Assembly: GCA_002501065.1 (NCBI GenBank)
Contig: DLRK01000123.1
Coordinates: 1 to 23,805 of the forward strand
DNA from: Akkermansiaceae bacterium UBA7890
Lineage (GTDB): Bacteria; Verrucomicrobiota; Verrucomicrobiia; Verrucomicrobiales; Akkermansiaceae
DNA length: 23,805 bases
Reading direction: 5' to 3'
In this document: piece by piece, positions 7,158 through 14,663 of the stretch
How the letters are laid out: every line of letters begins with the position of its first letter
Position numbering within the stretch: position 1 is the stretch's first letter
Translations under genes and position numbers: made by a program
Notes under the pieces: model-generated
The model's input: the letters and a program-made list of their open reading frames with translations, nothing else
What the model was told of the DNA's origin: nothing
Databases searched by the model: none

Positions 7158-8354
7158 CCGTCCCGGTCCCTTGTGCTGGCCTGCCTCTGCGCCGCTACTC
7201 TTCCTTCACAGGGTGGTGACTGGCCACATTGGCGGGGTCCGGACCGCAACGGCATCTCCCCCGAGAACCTGCCTGCCGGTGCTCTGAACAACATTGGCGG
7301 GAAAATTGCCTGGAAAGCGGAAGTGGGAACAGGATTCGCCTCGGTTTCCGTGGTGGGCGACCGCCTCTTTACCACGGGACACCGCAAGGGCACCGATACC
7401 ATTTACTGCCTCAGCACAAAGGACGGCTCGATCCTCTGGAAGCACTCCTTCAACGCGGATCTCGGCGACAAGTTCTACGAAGGCGGCCCCGGGGCCACCC
7501 CGACAGTGGCGGGTGAGAGAGTCTACCTTCTTTCCAAGTGGGGCGACCTCTTCTGCCTCAGGAGCACCGACGGAGCAGTGGCCTGGAAAAAACAGCTTCA
7601 GGAGGAGGCCGGGGTCCGGGTCCCGACCTGGGGATTCAACGGATCCGCCACTGTGGTGGGCGATGCGGTTTTTCTCAATGTCGGCACCGCGGGCATGGCC
7701 CTGAGAACGGATGATGGTGGAATCCTCTGGAGCTCGGAAAAGGGTGACCCGGGCTATTCCACCCCCCTCCCGGTCAAGTTGGGCGGGACGGCCGCGATCC
7801 TGCTGGCGAGCGGAAAGTACTATCTGGCGGTCGATCCCGCTACCGGCAAACGGCTCTGGTCCCACCGCTGGATCACCCGCTATGGCGTCAATGCCGCCGA
7901 TCCCCTCGTGAACGGAACCCGGGTGTTCATTTCCTCGGGCTACAACAAGGGCTGCGCCCTGCTCGAAACCGGCGACAACCAGGTGGAGTCCATCTGGAAA
8001 AACAAGGAACTGCGCAATCAGTTCAGCGGGTCGGTGCTGATTGACGGGCACCTCTACGGAATCGACGGGGACTCCAACGGGGATGCCTCCCTCAAGTGTC
8101 TGGACTGGAAGACCGGGGGGGTGAAATGGAGCTTCGACAAGTGCGGCTTCGGATCCCTCCTCGCCGTCCGTGATCAACTGCTGGTTCTCGATCACGGCGG
8201 CACGCTCTGGGTCGCTCCTGCCTCGCCCACAGGATTCAAGCCCTCGTCCAGCGGGAAGATCCTGGATGGAAAGTGCTGGACCGTGCCGGTCCTGGCCCAC
8301 GGAAAACTCTACGCCCGCAACGCAAGTGGAACTCTGGTTTGCGTGGAGTGGTGA
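7122..8354 (+). CDS. Secreted PQQ-like beta-propeller repeat protein
   Basis: This is a protein of 410 residues counted from the first tandem-repeat ATG, or 404 from the ATG at 7140. A signal peptide (SRSLVLACLCAATLPSQGG) leads into DWPHWRGPDRNGIS, the entry motif of the outer-membrane/periplasmic PQQ-like propellers abundant in Planctomycetes and Verrucomicrobia. Repeated blades show the DGxxxW pattern: STKDGSILWKHS, STDGAVAWKKQ, TDDGGILWSSEKG, DPATGKRLWSHRW, DWKTGGVKWSF and a final HGGTLWVAP. No catalytic dehydrogenase motif is seen, so it is probably a scaffold or binding propeller. A GTG at 7074 extends the frame, but its AAGGAG abuts the codon and the extension is unlike a signal peptide. 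It is the first of three closely spaced plus-strand genes (46 bp to the oxidoreductase). Confidence 0.88.
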   Translation: MHFPFSMHFPFSPSRSLVLACLCAATLPSQGGDWPHWRGPDRNGISPENLPAGALNNIGGKIAWKAEVGTGFASVSVVGDRLFTTGHRKGTDTIYCLSTKDGSILWKHSFNADLGDKFYEGGPGATPTVAGERVYLLSKWGDLFCLRSTDGAVAWKKQLQEEAGVRVPTWGFNGSATVVGDAVFLNVGTAGMALRTDDGGILWSSEKGDPGYSTPLPVKLGGTAAILLASGKYYLAVDPATGKRLWSHRWITRYGVNAADPLVNGTRVFISSGYNKGCALLETGDNQVESIWKNKELRNQFSGSVLIDGHLYGIDGDSNGDASLKCLDWKTGGVKWSFDKCGFGSLLAVRDQLLVLDHGGTLWVAPASPTGFKPSSSGKILDGKCWTVPVLAHGKLYARNASGTLVCVEW

Positions 8355-8400
8355 ATTGTATTGAATGGGGCGTTCCGACGCACTCGATCCTCATCCACTC

Positions 8401-9717
8401 ATGAAACGCAGAGCATTCGTTACCACCACAGCCGCCACCAGCCTGCTCCATCAGGTTCCTCTCCTGGCCGCCGCCGGGAAATCCGGAAAGAAGTACCGCA
8501 CCGCCCTCCTCGGTTCCGGCTGGTGGGGCATGAACATCCTCCGGGAAGCAATGGCCTCGGAGACGATCCGGGTCGTCGCTCTCAATGACGTCTCGGATGA
8601 CGCCCTCGAGGTGGCCGCCGAGGAAGTCCACGACCTCTCCGGGGACAAACCGAAACTCTACAAGGATTACCGCGAACTCCTGGAGAAGGAAAAGCCGGAG
8701 ATCGTCATCATCTCCACCCCGGATCACTGGCATGCGCTCCAGACCATCGCGGCTGCCCGGGCCGGGGCCCACGTTTTCGTCGAGAAACCCACCGGCCATA
8801 CCATCCAGGAGAGCCGTGCCATGGTGAACGCCACCAGGGATTCCGGAAAAACCATCCAGGTCGGTTTACATCGCCGCATCGGTCCCCACCACGTGTCCGG
8901 GATGGAATTCCTCAGGAGCGGGAAGGTCGGCAAGGTGGGCATGGTCCGCATGTTCGTGGCCGGTGCCGGTGGCGCCGAGAAACCGCGTCCCAACTCGGAG
9001 CCCCCGGAGGGAATGGACTGGGACATGTACTGCGGACCCGCGCCGCTGCGTCCCTTCAACAGCCGCATCCATCCGGGAGGCTTTCGCCACTTCCTCGATT
9101 TCGCCAATGGCACCCTTGGTGACTGGGGAGTCCACTGGCTTGACCAGGTTCTCTGGTGGACGGAGGAAAAGTATCCCCGACGCGTGTATTCCACCGGGGG
9201 CCGTCCGGTCAGGGGGGAACCGGTCCTGACCGACACGGAGCAGACCACCGACGCTCCCGACACCCAGGTCGCGGTCTATGAGTTCGAATCCTTCACCGCC
9301 ACCTGGGAACATCGCCGCTACGCGGAAAATCCACCCGAGAAACACAAGATCGGTTGCTACTTCTATGGCGAGAACGGCGTCTTCCACATGGGTTGGCGGG
9401 ACGGCTGGACATTTTACCCCGCCAACTCCAGGGAAAAGATCATTCACCAGGACTCCCGGCTCCAGGAACCCGACGGCCACAACCTGGAGCTCCTCTGGAG
9501 AGACTTCATCGACGGCATCGAAGGGAAGAAAGAGACGGTTTGCGGCATTGAATCCTCGCACCGTTCCTCCGTCCTCCCGATGCTGGGCATGATGTCCCTG
9601 AAACTGGGACGAAGCATCCATTGGGACGGGACAAAGGAGCAGGTTGTCGGCGATCCAGCAGCCAACAAGCTCCTCAAGCGCGACTACCGTGGCCCCTGGG
9701 TCTATCCGAAAAGCTGA
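8401..9717 (+). CDS. Gfo/Idh/MocA-family oxidoreductase with Tat-type signal
   Basis: This is a 438-residue protein. The N-terminus MKRRAFVTTTAATSLLHQVPLLAAA is a twin-arginine-type signal, as is common for this family in Verrucomicrobia and Planctomycetes. The Rossmann fold follows with the dinucleotide loop GSGWWG (38-43), VVALNDVS, and the substrate/NAD motif FVEKPTGHT (EKP 128-130). The C-terminal sheet domain contains GGFRHFLDFANGTLGDWGVHWLDQVLW, the block that carries the conserved His/Asp residues of this subgroup, and the end shows CGIESSHRSS and the PMLGMMSLKLGR helix. Such exported enzymes oxidise sugars or cyclitols, and some make 3-keto-glycosides that DUF1080 hydrolases cleave. 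The ATG at 8401 was chosen because it starts the Tat signal; an upstream ATG at 8365 would add 12 unlikely residues. It lies 6 bp before the DUF579-like gene. Confidence 0.93.
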   Translation: MKRRAFVTTTAATSLLHQVPLLAAAGKSGKKYRTALLGSGWWGMNILREAMASETIRVVALNDVSDDALEVAAEEVHDLSGDKPKLYKDYRELLEKEKPEIVIISTPDHWHALQTIAAARAGAHVFVEKPTGHTIQESRAMVNATRDSGKTIQVGLHRRIGPHHVSGMEFLRSGKVGKVGMVRMFVAGAGGAEKPRPNSEPPEGMDWDMYCGPAPLRPFNSRIHPGGFRHFLDFANGTLGDWGVHWLDQVLWWTEEKYPRRVYSTGGRPVRGEPVLTDTEQTTDAPDTQVAVYEFESFTATWEHRRYAENPPEKHKIGCYFYGENGVFHMGWRDGWTFYPANSREKIIHQDSRLQEPDGHNLELLWRDFIDGIEGKKETVCGIESSHRSSVLPMLGMMSLKLGRSIHWDGTKEQVVGDPAANKLLKRDYRGPWVYPKS

Positions 9718-9723
9718 GGCAAC

Positions 9724-10305
9724 GTGGGCGCGGCCATGAACCTGTCCCTGGAAGAAATCTTTGCGGAGATCGGAGGCCAGCCCAACAGCTGCTCCCTCGA
9801 AGAATACTATGCCTGGGCCCGCCATGTGCAGAGTGTTCCGGAGTGCCAGCTCCTCGTCTTCGGAGTGGGCCGCGATTCGGTTGCCTGGCAACAGGTGAAC
9901 CAGGGGAATACCACTCTTTTTCTTGAGAACAACGGGGAGTGGATCGAGAAGGTGACCCACCAGATCGGGAGCGCGCATATCCGCTCCGTGCACTACGGGC
10001 AGAACTTCGAAGAGTGGGAGGAGACCAGGTTCTCAGAACACGCCGTGATTCTTCCCGCCATGGCAGACCCGCCCTTTGATGGGAGCTGGGACTGCGCCTT
10101 CGTGGACGCCCCCTGGGGCCCCACCTTCGGTCGCCACCAGAGCGCACACGCGGCCACCTGCGCTGTCAAACCGGGCGGACTGATCGCCCTCCATGACTGC
10201 GAACGGGAGCACGAACAGATCGTCTGCAGGATCCTCCTCCAGGGCCGCGGATTTGAATTGGTGGAGGAGGTTGAGCGCCTGCGAATCTACCGGGCGCCAG
10301 CCTGA
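9724..10305 (+). CDS. DUF579-like protein related to plant glucuronoxylan 4-O-methyltransferases
   Basis: This is a cytoplasmic protein of 193 residues from GTG 9724 (GAGG 4 nt upstream), or 189 from ATG 9736. The order of motifs resembles the plant GXM/IRX15 family (DUF579, Polysacc_synt_4): LLVFGVGRDSVAW (43-55) for SAM binding, FLENNGEWIEKV (66-77), an internal HIRSVHYG, AFVDAPWGPTFGRHQSAHAA (125-144) and ALHDCEREHE (155-164). Plant enzymes read LVFGLGHDSLMW, FLEEDExWI, VDAPxG...PGRxxAI and VHDVDRxVE at these places. The missing N-terminal membrane anchor and short length fit a soluble bacterial version. It ends the beta-propeller/oxidoreductase run, which suggests a sugar or polysaccharide substrate. 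The family call rests on remembered motifs, not an alignment. Confidence 0.7.
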   Translation: MGAAMNLSLEEIFAEIGGQPNSCSLEEYYAWARHVQSVPECQLLVFGVGRDSVAWQQVNQGNTTLFLENNGEWIEKVTHQIGSAHIRSVHYGQNFEEWEETRFSEHAVILPAMADPPFDGSWDCAFVDAPWGPTFGRHQSAHAATCAVKPGGLIALHDCEREHEQIVCRILLQGRGFELVEEVERLRIYRAPA

Positions 10306-10390
10306 AATTATTCCGACCTCCACCATCCTCCCTGGAGCAACCAAGAGGCACCAGAAGACGTGCCCCCTGCCCCCGGGCCGGATGCTTTCA

Positions 10391-10423
10391 GGGGGGAGAC
10401 CCCATCACTGGCGCACTCCCCCC
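10391..10423. terminator. GC-rich hairpin between convergent genes
   Basis: GGGGGGAG (10391-10398) and CTCCCCCC (10416-10423) can pair with a 17-nt loop. The element lies in the 141-bp gap where the DUF579-like gene (plus) and the LamG-ankyrin gene (minus) converge, so it could end transcription from both sides. No clear T-run follows in either direction, so intrinsic termination is uncertain. Confidence 0.4.
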
Positions 10424-10446
10424 CGAAAATTGTGAAGCGCCCGTTT

Positions 10447-12684
10447 CTATTGCGCCTCCAGCAGGGCCACCACGTCACTGAGCCCATTGTTGAGGGCCAT
10501 TTCCAGTGGGGTTCTGTTGTTGTTCCCCCCCCGGAGATCAGGATTCGTTCCGTGCTTGAGAAGCAACTGGATGCATTTCAGGTAGGGCTTGTTGAACTCG
10601 TCCTTGCCATTGACCATGTTCCACATGGCGTAATGCAACGCGGTCTGTCCGTTTTTTGAGCGCAGGTTCGGGTCGACCTTCGCCTCCGTGAGCAGGAACT
10701 CCAGCATCTCCGGTTGTCCCCAGAAGGCGGATTCATGGGTCACAAAAGCGCCATTCCCGTTGGCCAAGCTGACCTCGGCTCCGTTGGCAAGCAGCAGCTT
10801 TGCCGACGCAATATGGGAGGAGCCTGCCGTCACGTTCAGCGGGGTTTTCATGAAGCGGGCCCTCCTGTTCACATCAGCCTTGTGGGCAATAAGGAGCTTC
10901 ATGATCTCCAGATGGCCTCCGATCCCTGCATACCCGAGCGCCCCATAGGAGTTCCGGGATGCCGTATCAGGACTCACCCCAGCCTTGAGCAATTCCTCCA
11001 CCTTCTTCTTGTTTCCCTCGCGGGCTGCAATCAGGAGCGCCTCTTCGGGATGATCAACCTTCCGGTATACCCCGGAATACGAATTATTGTTACCACCGCC
11101 CTGAGTGAGAGAGGTTACAACGACCCTGAGTGAGTCCTGCAACGGGATAAACTCCCCCTCCAGAGGCTTGGACAGGCTGATGTGTCTCTGCAGGTTGGCT
11201 CCCACCACCGGCAACCATCCGTCTTCATCCGGGAGGATCCCCGCAAAGTTGCTAGCCTGATTGGCGGGCGCATTATTACTGACCAGAGTATTGTCGATAT
11301 ACAACCGGGCACCTTTGCCTTTTTCGGTAATGGCCACGATGTGGTGCATTTTTCCGTCAAGAATACTGGCATTGTTCCGTGCCCAGCGCCCTCCGACGAA
11401 TCCCATGTTATTACTCAAGCCGAATCGATGAATACGCCAGTCACTCCACCCAGCGTCTCCGAGGGCCACCAGCGTCTGCCAGCGCTTGTCGAACTTGTCG
11501 ACACTGAACCACAGCGAGACCGTAATGTTGCCGCTGGCCGGAGTGTAATCCGTCGCCTTGCCTCCGAGGGTGACATACTGGTTTTCCCCATTCAGGTCCA
11601 ACGCCTGCCCGAACTGGCCTTTCACGAACCCAGGCCCATTCTCGCCCTTGCCATGACGTCCGTTGCCACTTGCATCCTTCAGGTTGCCATCAAACGGCCA
11701 GTGTCCGATCAGGCCCTCTGACAGTTCCTTGGAAACCTTGGCGGAACCCTGTCCTCGATTCCACAGGGACGCGATGTCATCGTCCCCAAGGGCTCTTCCC
11801 CAGATCTGGAGGTTATCAACTTTCCCGTCCCAGGCACGATCCTTGAAGAAGGGGTCGGTCCGGAAGCTTTCATGCCTCTCCTTCCGGTTCGTCTCCACGA
11901 AACTTCCGGATCCTCCCAGCAAAAGCTGTGGATCGAGCGTAAAGTCGGTGCTGGGCAAGTTCGTGTTGATGCCCTGGATCGCAATCACATTCTTACCGGT
12001 CCGGAATGCGCTGGCATATTCACTGAGGGAGAAATACTCCGCTCCGTTGGCCTCGTGGTTGGTAACAGTGGTTTCTCCCGTTTTTTCATCGACCGTCACG
12101 TTGCTTGAGCTGAACAGACGCCGACCGTTGGCATGGAGAATGAAGCCATCATCATAATTGATCAAAAGGCCCAGGCCCTTGAGCTCCACTTTCTCAGGCA
12201 ATTCAAACTCCCGCCGGATGAACACGGAAAGGTATTTGCCCTCCATGTCATCAAGAACGGTTTCATCATCGTCATCGCCGTAGCCGAATCCGGCTTTTCC
12301 GGTCTTCCAGCCCGCCTTCCCCGCATCGAAGGAAAGCCCGGTCCATGAACTGTCCTTCGGGATCTTTCCTCCCGCAAGATAGTGCCATTCAGATCCCTGT
12401 TCGATGATGGTCTTGCTTTCGCCGCCGGCGGATGAATCCAGTTTCAGGTCAGATGTCCGCTCCACTCTGAGATTTCCCTTCCAGTCGTAGAAGGAGCTCT
12501 GCACTTTGCCGGAAGAGATCCTCTTGATCTCATACTGGTCGCCCCGGTACATGATCCAATCACCGCTGATCTGCTCCAGCAGGTCAGGAGGATCTTCCGC
12601 TTTTCCGGGCAGGGTCCAAACCACCAACCAGACGGGCACAAGTAGTCTGATAAATTTCTTCTCTATCGTTGTCAGCATTTTCAT
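10447..12684 (-). CDS. Large secreted protein with LamG-like and ankyrin-repeat domains
   Basis: This is a 745-residue protein. The signal peptide covers residues 1-29 (LLVPVWLVVWTLPGKA). Residues 33-90 resemble a small lipocalin-like module (ISGDWIMYRGDQYEIKRI). Residues about 98-265 form a galactose-binding-like module (FIRREFELP, LLINYDDGFILHANGRR, GKNVIAIQGIN). Residues 285-313 carry a LamG C-terminal signature (WDGKVDNLQIWGRALGDDDI). Residues about 325-505 form a LamG/concanavalin-like domain starting GHWPFDGNLKDASGNGRHG. Residues 545-745 form five or six ankyrin repeats (EEALLIAAREGNKKKVEELLKAG to SDVVALLEAQ). This is probably an extracytoplasmic binding protein. The ATG at 12684 has an AGAGATA-type weak ribosome site. 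The GC content is visibly lower than in flanking genes. Its upstream region contains a leader ORF and a strong RNA hairpin. Confidence 0.88.
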   Translation of the reverse strand: MKMLTTIEKKFIRLLVPVWLVVWTLPGKAEDPPDLLEQISGDWIMYRGDQYEIKRISSGKVQSSFYDWKGNLRVERTSDLKLDSSAGGESKTIIEQGSEWHYLAGGKIPKDSSWTGLSFDAGKAGWKTGKAGFGYGDDDDETVLDDMEGKYLSVFIRREFELPEKVELKGLGLLINYDDGFILHANGRRLFSSSNVTVDEKTGETTVTNHEANGAEYFSLSEYASAFRTGKNVIAIQGINTNLPSTDFTLDPQLLLGGSGSFVETNRKERHESFRTDPFFKDRAWDGKVDNLQIWGRALGDDDIASLWNRGQGSAKVSKELSEGLIGHWPFDGNLKDASGNGRHGKGENGPGFVKGQFGQALDLNGENQYVTLGGKATDYTPASGNITVSLWFSVDKFDKRWQTLVALGDAGWSDWRIHRFGLSNNMGFVGGRWARNNASILDGKMHHIVAITEKGKGARLYIDNTLVSNNAPANQASNFAGILPDEDGWLPVVGANLQRHISLSKPLEGEFIPLQDSLRVVVTSLTQGGGNNNSYSGVYRKVDHPEEALLIAAREGNKKKVEELLKAGVSPDTASRNSYGALGYAGIGGHLEIMKLLIAHKADVNRRARFMKTPLNVTAGSSHIASAKLLLANGAEVSLANGNGAFVTHESAFWGQPEMLEFLLTEAKVDPNLRSKNGQTALHYAMWNMVNGKDEFNKPYLKCIQLLLKHGTNPDLRGGNNNRTPLEMALNNGLSDVVALLEAQ

Positions 12685-12708
12685 TATCTCTATCTTTATG
12701 GATTTTTT

Positions 12709-12728
12709 GGCTCGGACCTTTCGGAGCC
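12709..12728 (-). repeat. Small inverted repeat in the ankyrin-gene leader
   Basis: GGCTC (12709-12713) and GAGCC (12724-12728) flank 10 bases. In the minus-strand transcript the hairpin is followed by six A residues, so it is not an intrinsic terminator for that strand. It lies between the leader ORF stop and the ankyrin-gene ribosome site. Confidence 0.35.
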
Positions 12729-12765
12729 CTCACCCTTACCATGCGTCATCCGCCGGTATTCTGTG

Positions 12766-12864
12766 TCAGTCATGCCCAACTCGATTCCGATGAAGGCTTT
12801 CATCAGAATCGAGGGCGTTCATAACCCTGAAAGAAAACTCCAGGGAGCTTCGCAGCACCAGCAT
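12766..12864 (-). CDS. Possible 32-codon leader ORF with strong Shine-Dalgarno
   Basis: In the minus strand an AAGGAGGAG ribosome site stands 7 nt before an ATG at 12864. This is one of the strongest such sites seen in the window. The reading frame of 32 codons (MLVLRSSLEFSFRVMNALDS onwards) ends at TGA 12766-12768, 81 bp before the ATG of the LamG-ankyrin gene. A 15-bp hairpin covers codons 18-28. The peptide resembles no family I know. It may be a leader peptide coupling ribosome movement to folding of the hairpin, or a chance frame behind a relic ribosome site. Confidence 0.4.
   Translation of the reverse strand: MLVLRSSLEFSFRVMNALDSDESLHRNRVGHD
12780..12813 (-). promoter_or_regulatory. 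15-bp stem-loop in the leader of the LamG-ankyrin gene
   Basis: The arms are 12780-12794 and 12799-12813 around a 4-nt loop. On the plus strand one pair is a C-A mismatch. In the minus-strand RNA the same position becomes a U-G wobble, so the stem is fully paired only in the transcript leading into the ankyrin gene. No T-run follows, so it is not a simple terminator. A regulatory or RNA-stabilising role is inferred. Confidence 0.6.
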
Positions 12865-13040
12865 AAGATCTCTCCTCCTTCAGAAAAAATCACGTGTGTT
12901 TGCGACAATATTACAGTTCAACGAAAGACCAGGGTCACCCACATTCCCCAAGTCCTGTCAGGACATCGCCGGGCACTGTGATCCATTAAACAAAGCCTCG
13001 AGGCCTCCTCATCCCACCCCGGGGGGGGGCCCTTCCTGGC

Positions 13041-14663
13041 TCACTTCCCGACGGAGCGTCGGGACGAATCTATCAATTTGCCGTCCGCCGTCATGGCCTC
13101 ATAGGAAACATGATTGTCTCTGAGGGTGACCTTGATCAGGTGATTGGTGGATTCGGCATGGGCAAGAAAAGGTCGGCTCTTCGTTACATTTTTTGCCACC
13201 CCTCTGGTTCTCGTCCCCCACGCCCCGTCACCCATGTATACCACGCCTCCGGCATCATCCCGCATGCCCGCCGTAAGGGGATGGGTTCTCTTGTAAACAT
13301 GATGGTCATTCTCAAAAACGGCATTAACGCGATGCTGCTCGAACAGAGGACACCATGATCGTTGAATATCGACGGCATCCGGCTTCGCACCTGTTCCCCA
13401 CGCGGGCCGATGGTAGCACACGAATTTGCGGGAAAACCCTGCCCGATCCTCCAACGTTTCGCGCAACCACTGGGCCTGCGTTGCGACCTTCTCCGTATGG
13501 CCGGAGTCCAGGGCGATGACCGTCAGATAACTCCCGAAATCGACGGTAAACTTACTCCCATCTGCCATCCCATGAAAAAGGCTGTAGAAGTAGGGAGCAT
13601 CGCTCCTGGGAGGAGCATTCGTCGGGCGAAAGGCGGCCCCTTTCACCTCGTGATTGCCAATCACCGGAATCATCGGAATGAGGCGGCCATCCGGTGCGAT
13701 CGCACATTGGTTCCATGATTCTATCCATTCCAGCCAGCGATCCCCATCAACACCATTCGCATAGGCGAGGTCACCCCCGAGAAGCGCAAAAAGGGGAGAT
13801 TCTGTCCCCGCCCTTCGATTCATGGCATCCAGCATCTCTCTCGTATGAAACATGTCACCACCCGTGACGAAGCTCATCCCATCCTCGAATTTCCGGGGAG
13901 CTGTTTCAAAGAACCAGGTGCCCAGAAGGCGGCCTTTCCACAGAAGTTTGAAGACGTAGCGTGAGCGCGGAGCAAGGTTGTTCAGATCCGCAGAAAAAGC
14001 ACGGTAGCGGGTCTCTCCAAAGGGCCTGCTGGTGATATCGGCACTCACCCATTCCTCTGCCTCGCGAAGCCGGTAGGCAAAAACGAAACCCTGTTCCGGT
14101 TCGACGAGCTCTGCAAGGGGCGGCACTTCGTTCCAGCGGGCATCTTTTGAAGATCCCGGAAGATAATTCCAGCTGCTGTTTCCGTCACAGAGGGTAATCC
14201 GCCTGTTTCCGTCCCTGATGAAAACAGCTGGTCCATGCTCCGGGTCGCCGACAGATCGATCTGCCTTTTGGATTGAGAGCCCGAGCAACACCCTGCCGCC
14301 CGCAGATTCCCGCCCAATTCGAAACTCCACCGATTGGCCGTCATCGGAAACCTGCCCGATCTCCTCGCCATTCACGTAAGCGATGAAAGAATACCCGCCG
14401 GGCCATTCCACCACGATCTTCGATTCCCCGGTGAGGCCCACTGGCAGTTGAATGGGTCTTCGCAGGGACAGTGTCGGGTTCTCACCGAAATGATACGGCC
14501 CGGCAGCAACTCTCCATACCTCCGGCGATTCCTCATTGTTCTGCACCCAGTGAATTGCCATTGAGGTGCACGGATCCCGGTGCCACTGGCAGATAGGTCC
14601 GAAAACGGCCGAGGAGACCTCGCCGAACGGAAGGCCTGCCAACAGGATAAGAATCTTCTTCAT
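13041..14663 (-). CDS. Secreted purple-acid-phosphatase-like metallophosphoesterase
   Basis: This is a 540-residue protein with an N-terminal signal (MKKILILLAGLPFGEVSSA). Residues about 24-255 form the N-terminal fibronectin-like domain (CTSMAIHWVQ ... ELVEPEQGFVFAYRLRE ... LAPRSRYVFKLLW), seemingly interrupted by a beta-rich insert (about 55-160). The calcineurin-like catalytic domain follows, with metal motifs GGDM (268-271), GGDLAY (296-301), GNHE (336-339), CYHRP (416-420) and the terminal ENDHHVYKR (451-459), then MGDGAWG. The last motif normally reads NHDH; here His and Asp appear exchanged. The family hydrolyses phosphomonoesters with a two-metal site. A hairpin (CCCGAC/GTCGGG, 13047-13063) overlaps the last codons and may assist termination. 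GC is lower than in flanking regions, and the gene runs in the same direction as the ankyrin gene but 356 bp away. The substrate is unknown. Confidence 0.87.
   Translation of the reverse strand: MKKILILLAGLPFGEVSSAVFGPICQWHRDPCTSMAIHWVQNNEESPEVWRVAAGPYHFGENPTLSLRRPIQLPVGLTGESKIVVEWPGGYSFIAYVNGEEIGQVSDDGQSVEFRIGRESAGGRVLLGLSIQKADRSVGDPEHGPAVFIRDGNRRITLCDGNSSWNYLPGSSKDARWNEVPPLAELVEPEQGFVFAYRLREAEEWVSADITSRPFGETRYRAFSADLNNLAPRSRYVFKLLWKGRLLGTWFFETAPRKFEDGMSFVTGGDMFHTREMLDAMNRRAGTESPLFALLGGDLAYANGVDGDRWLEWIESWNQCAIAPDGRLIPMIPVIGNHEVKGAAFRPTNAPPRSDAPYFYSLFHGMADGSKFTVDFGSYLTVIALDSGHTEKVATQAQWLRETLEDRAGFSRKFVCYHRPAWGTGAKPDAVDIQRSWCPLFEQHRVNAVFENDHHVYKRTHPLTAGMRDDAGGVVYMGDGAWGTRTRGVAKNVTKSRPFLAHAESTNHLIKVTLRDNHVSYEAMTADGKLIDSSRRSVGK

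Larger units (their letters stand above)
12685..13040. other. 356-bp gap upstream of the LamG-ankyrin gene
   Basis: The gap is AT-richer than its surroundings. It contains the leader ORF (12766-12864), the 15-bp stem-loop (12780-12813), a smaller inverted repeat (12709-12728) and, at its far end, a C4G9 homopolymer tract (13017-13029) just after the phosphatase stop. A minus-strand promoter would lie around 12900-12960, where a TAATAT hexamer occurs, but no convincing -35 box is spaced correctly. No further gene is seen. Confidence 0.5.

Noticed and set aside
12709..12728. Intrinsic terminator
   Set aside because: The T-run lies before the hairpin on the plus strand and becomes A residues after it on the minus strand, so it cannot terminate in either direction.
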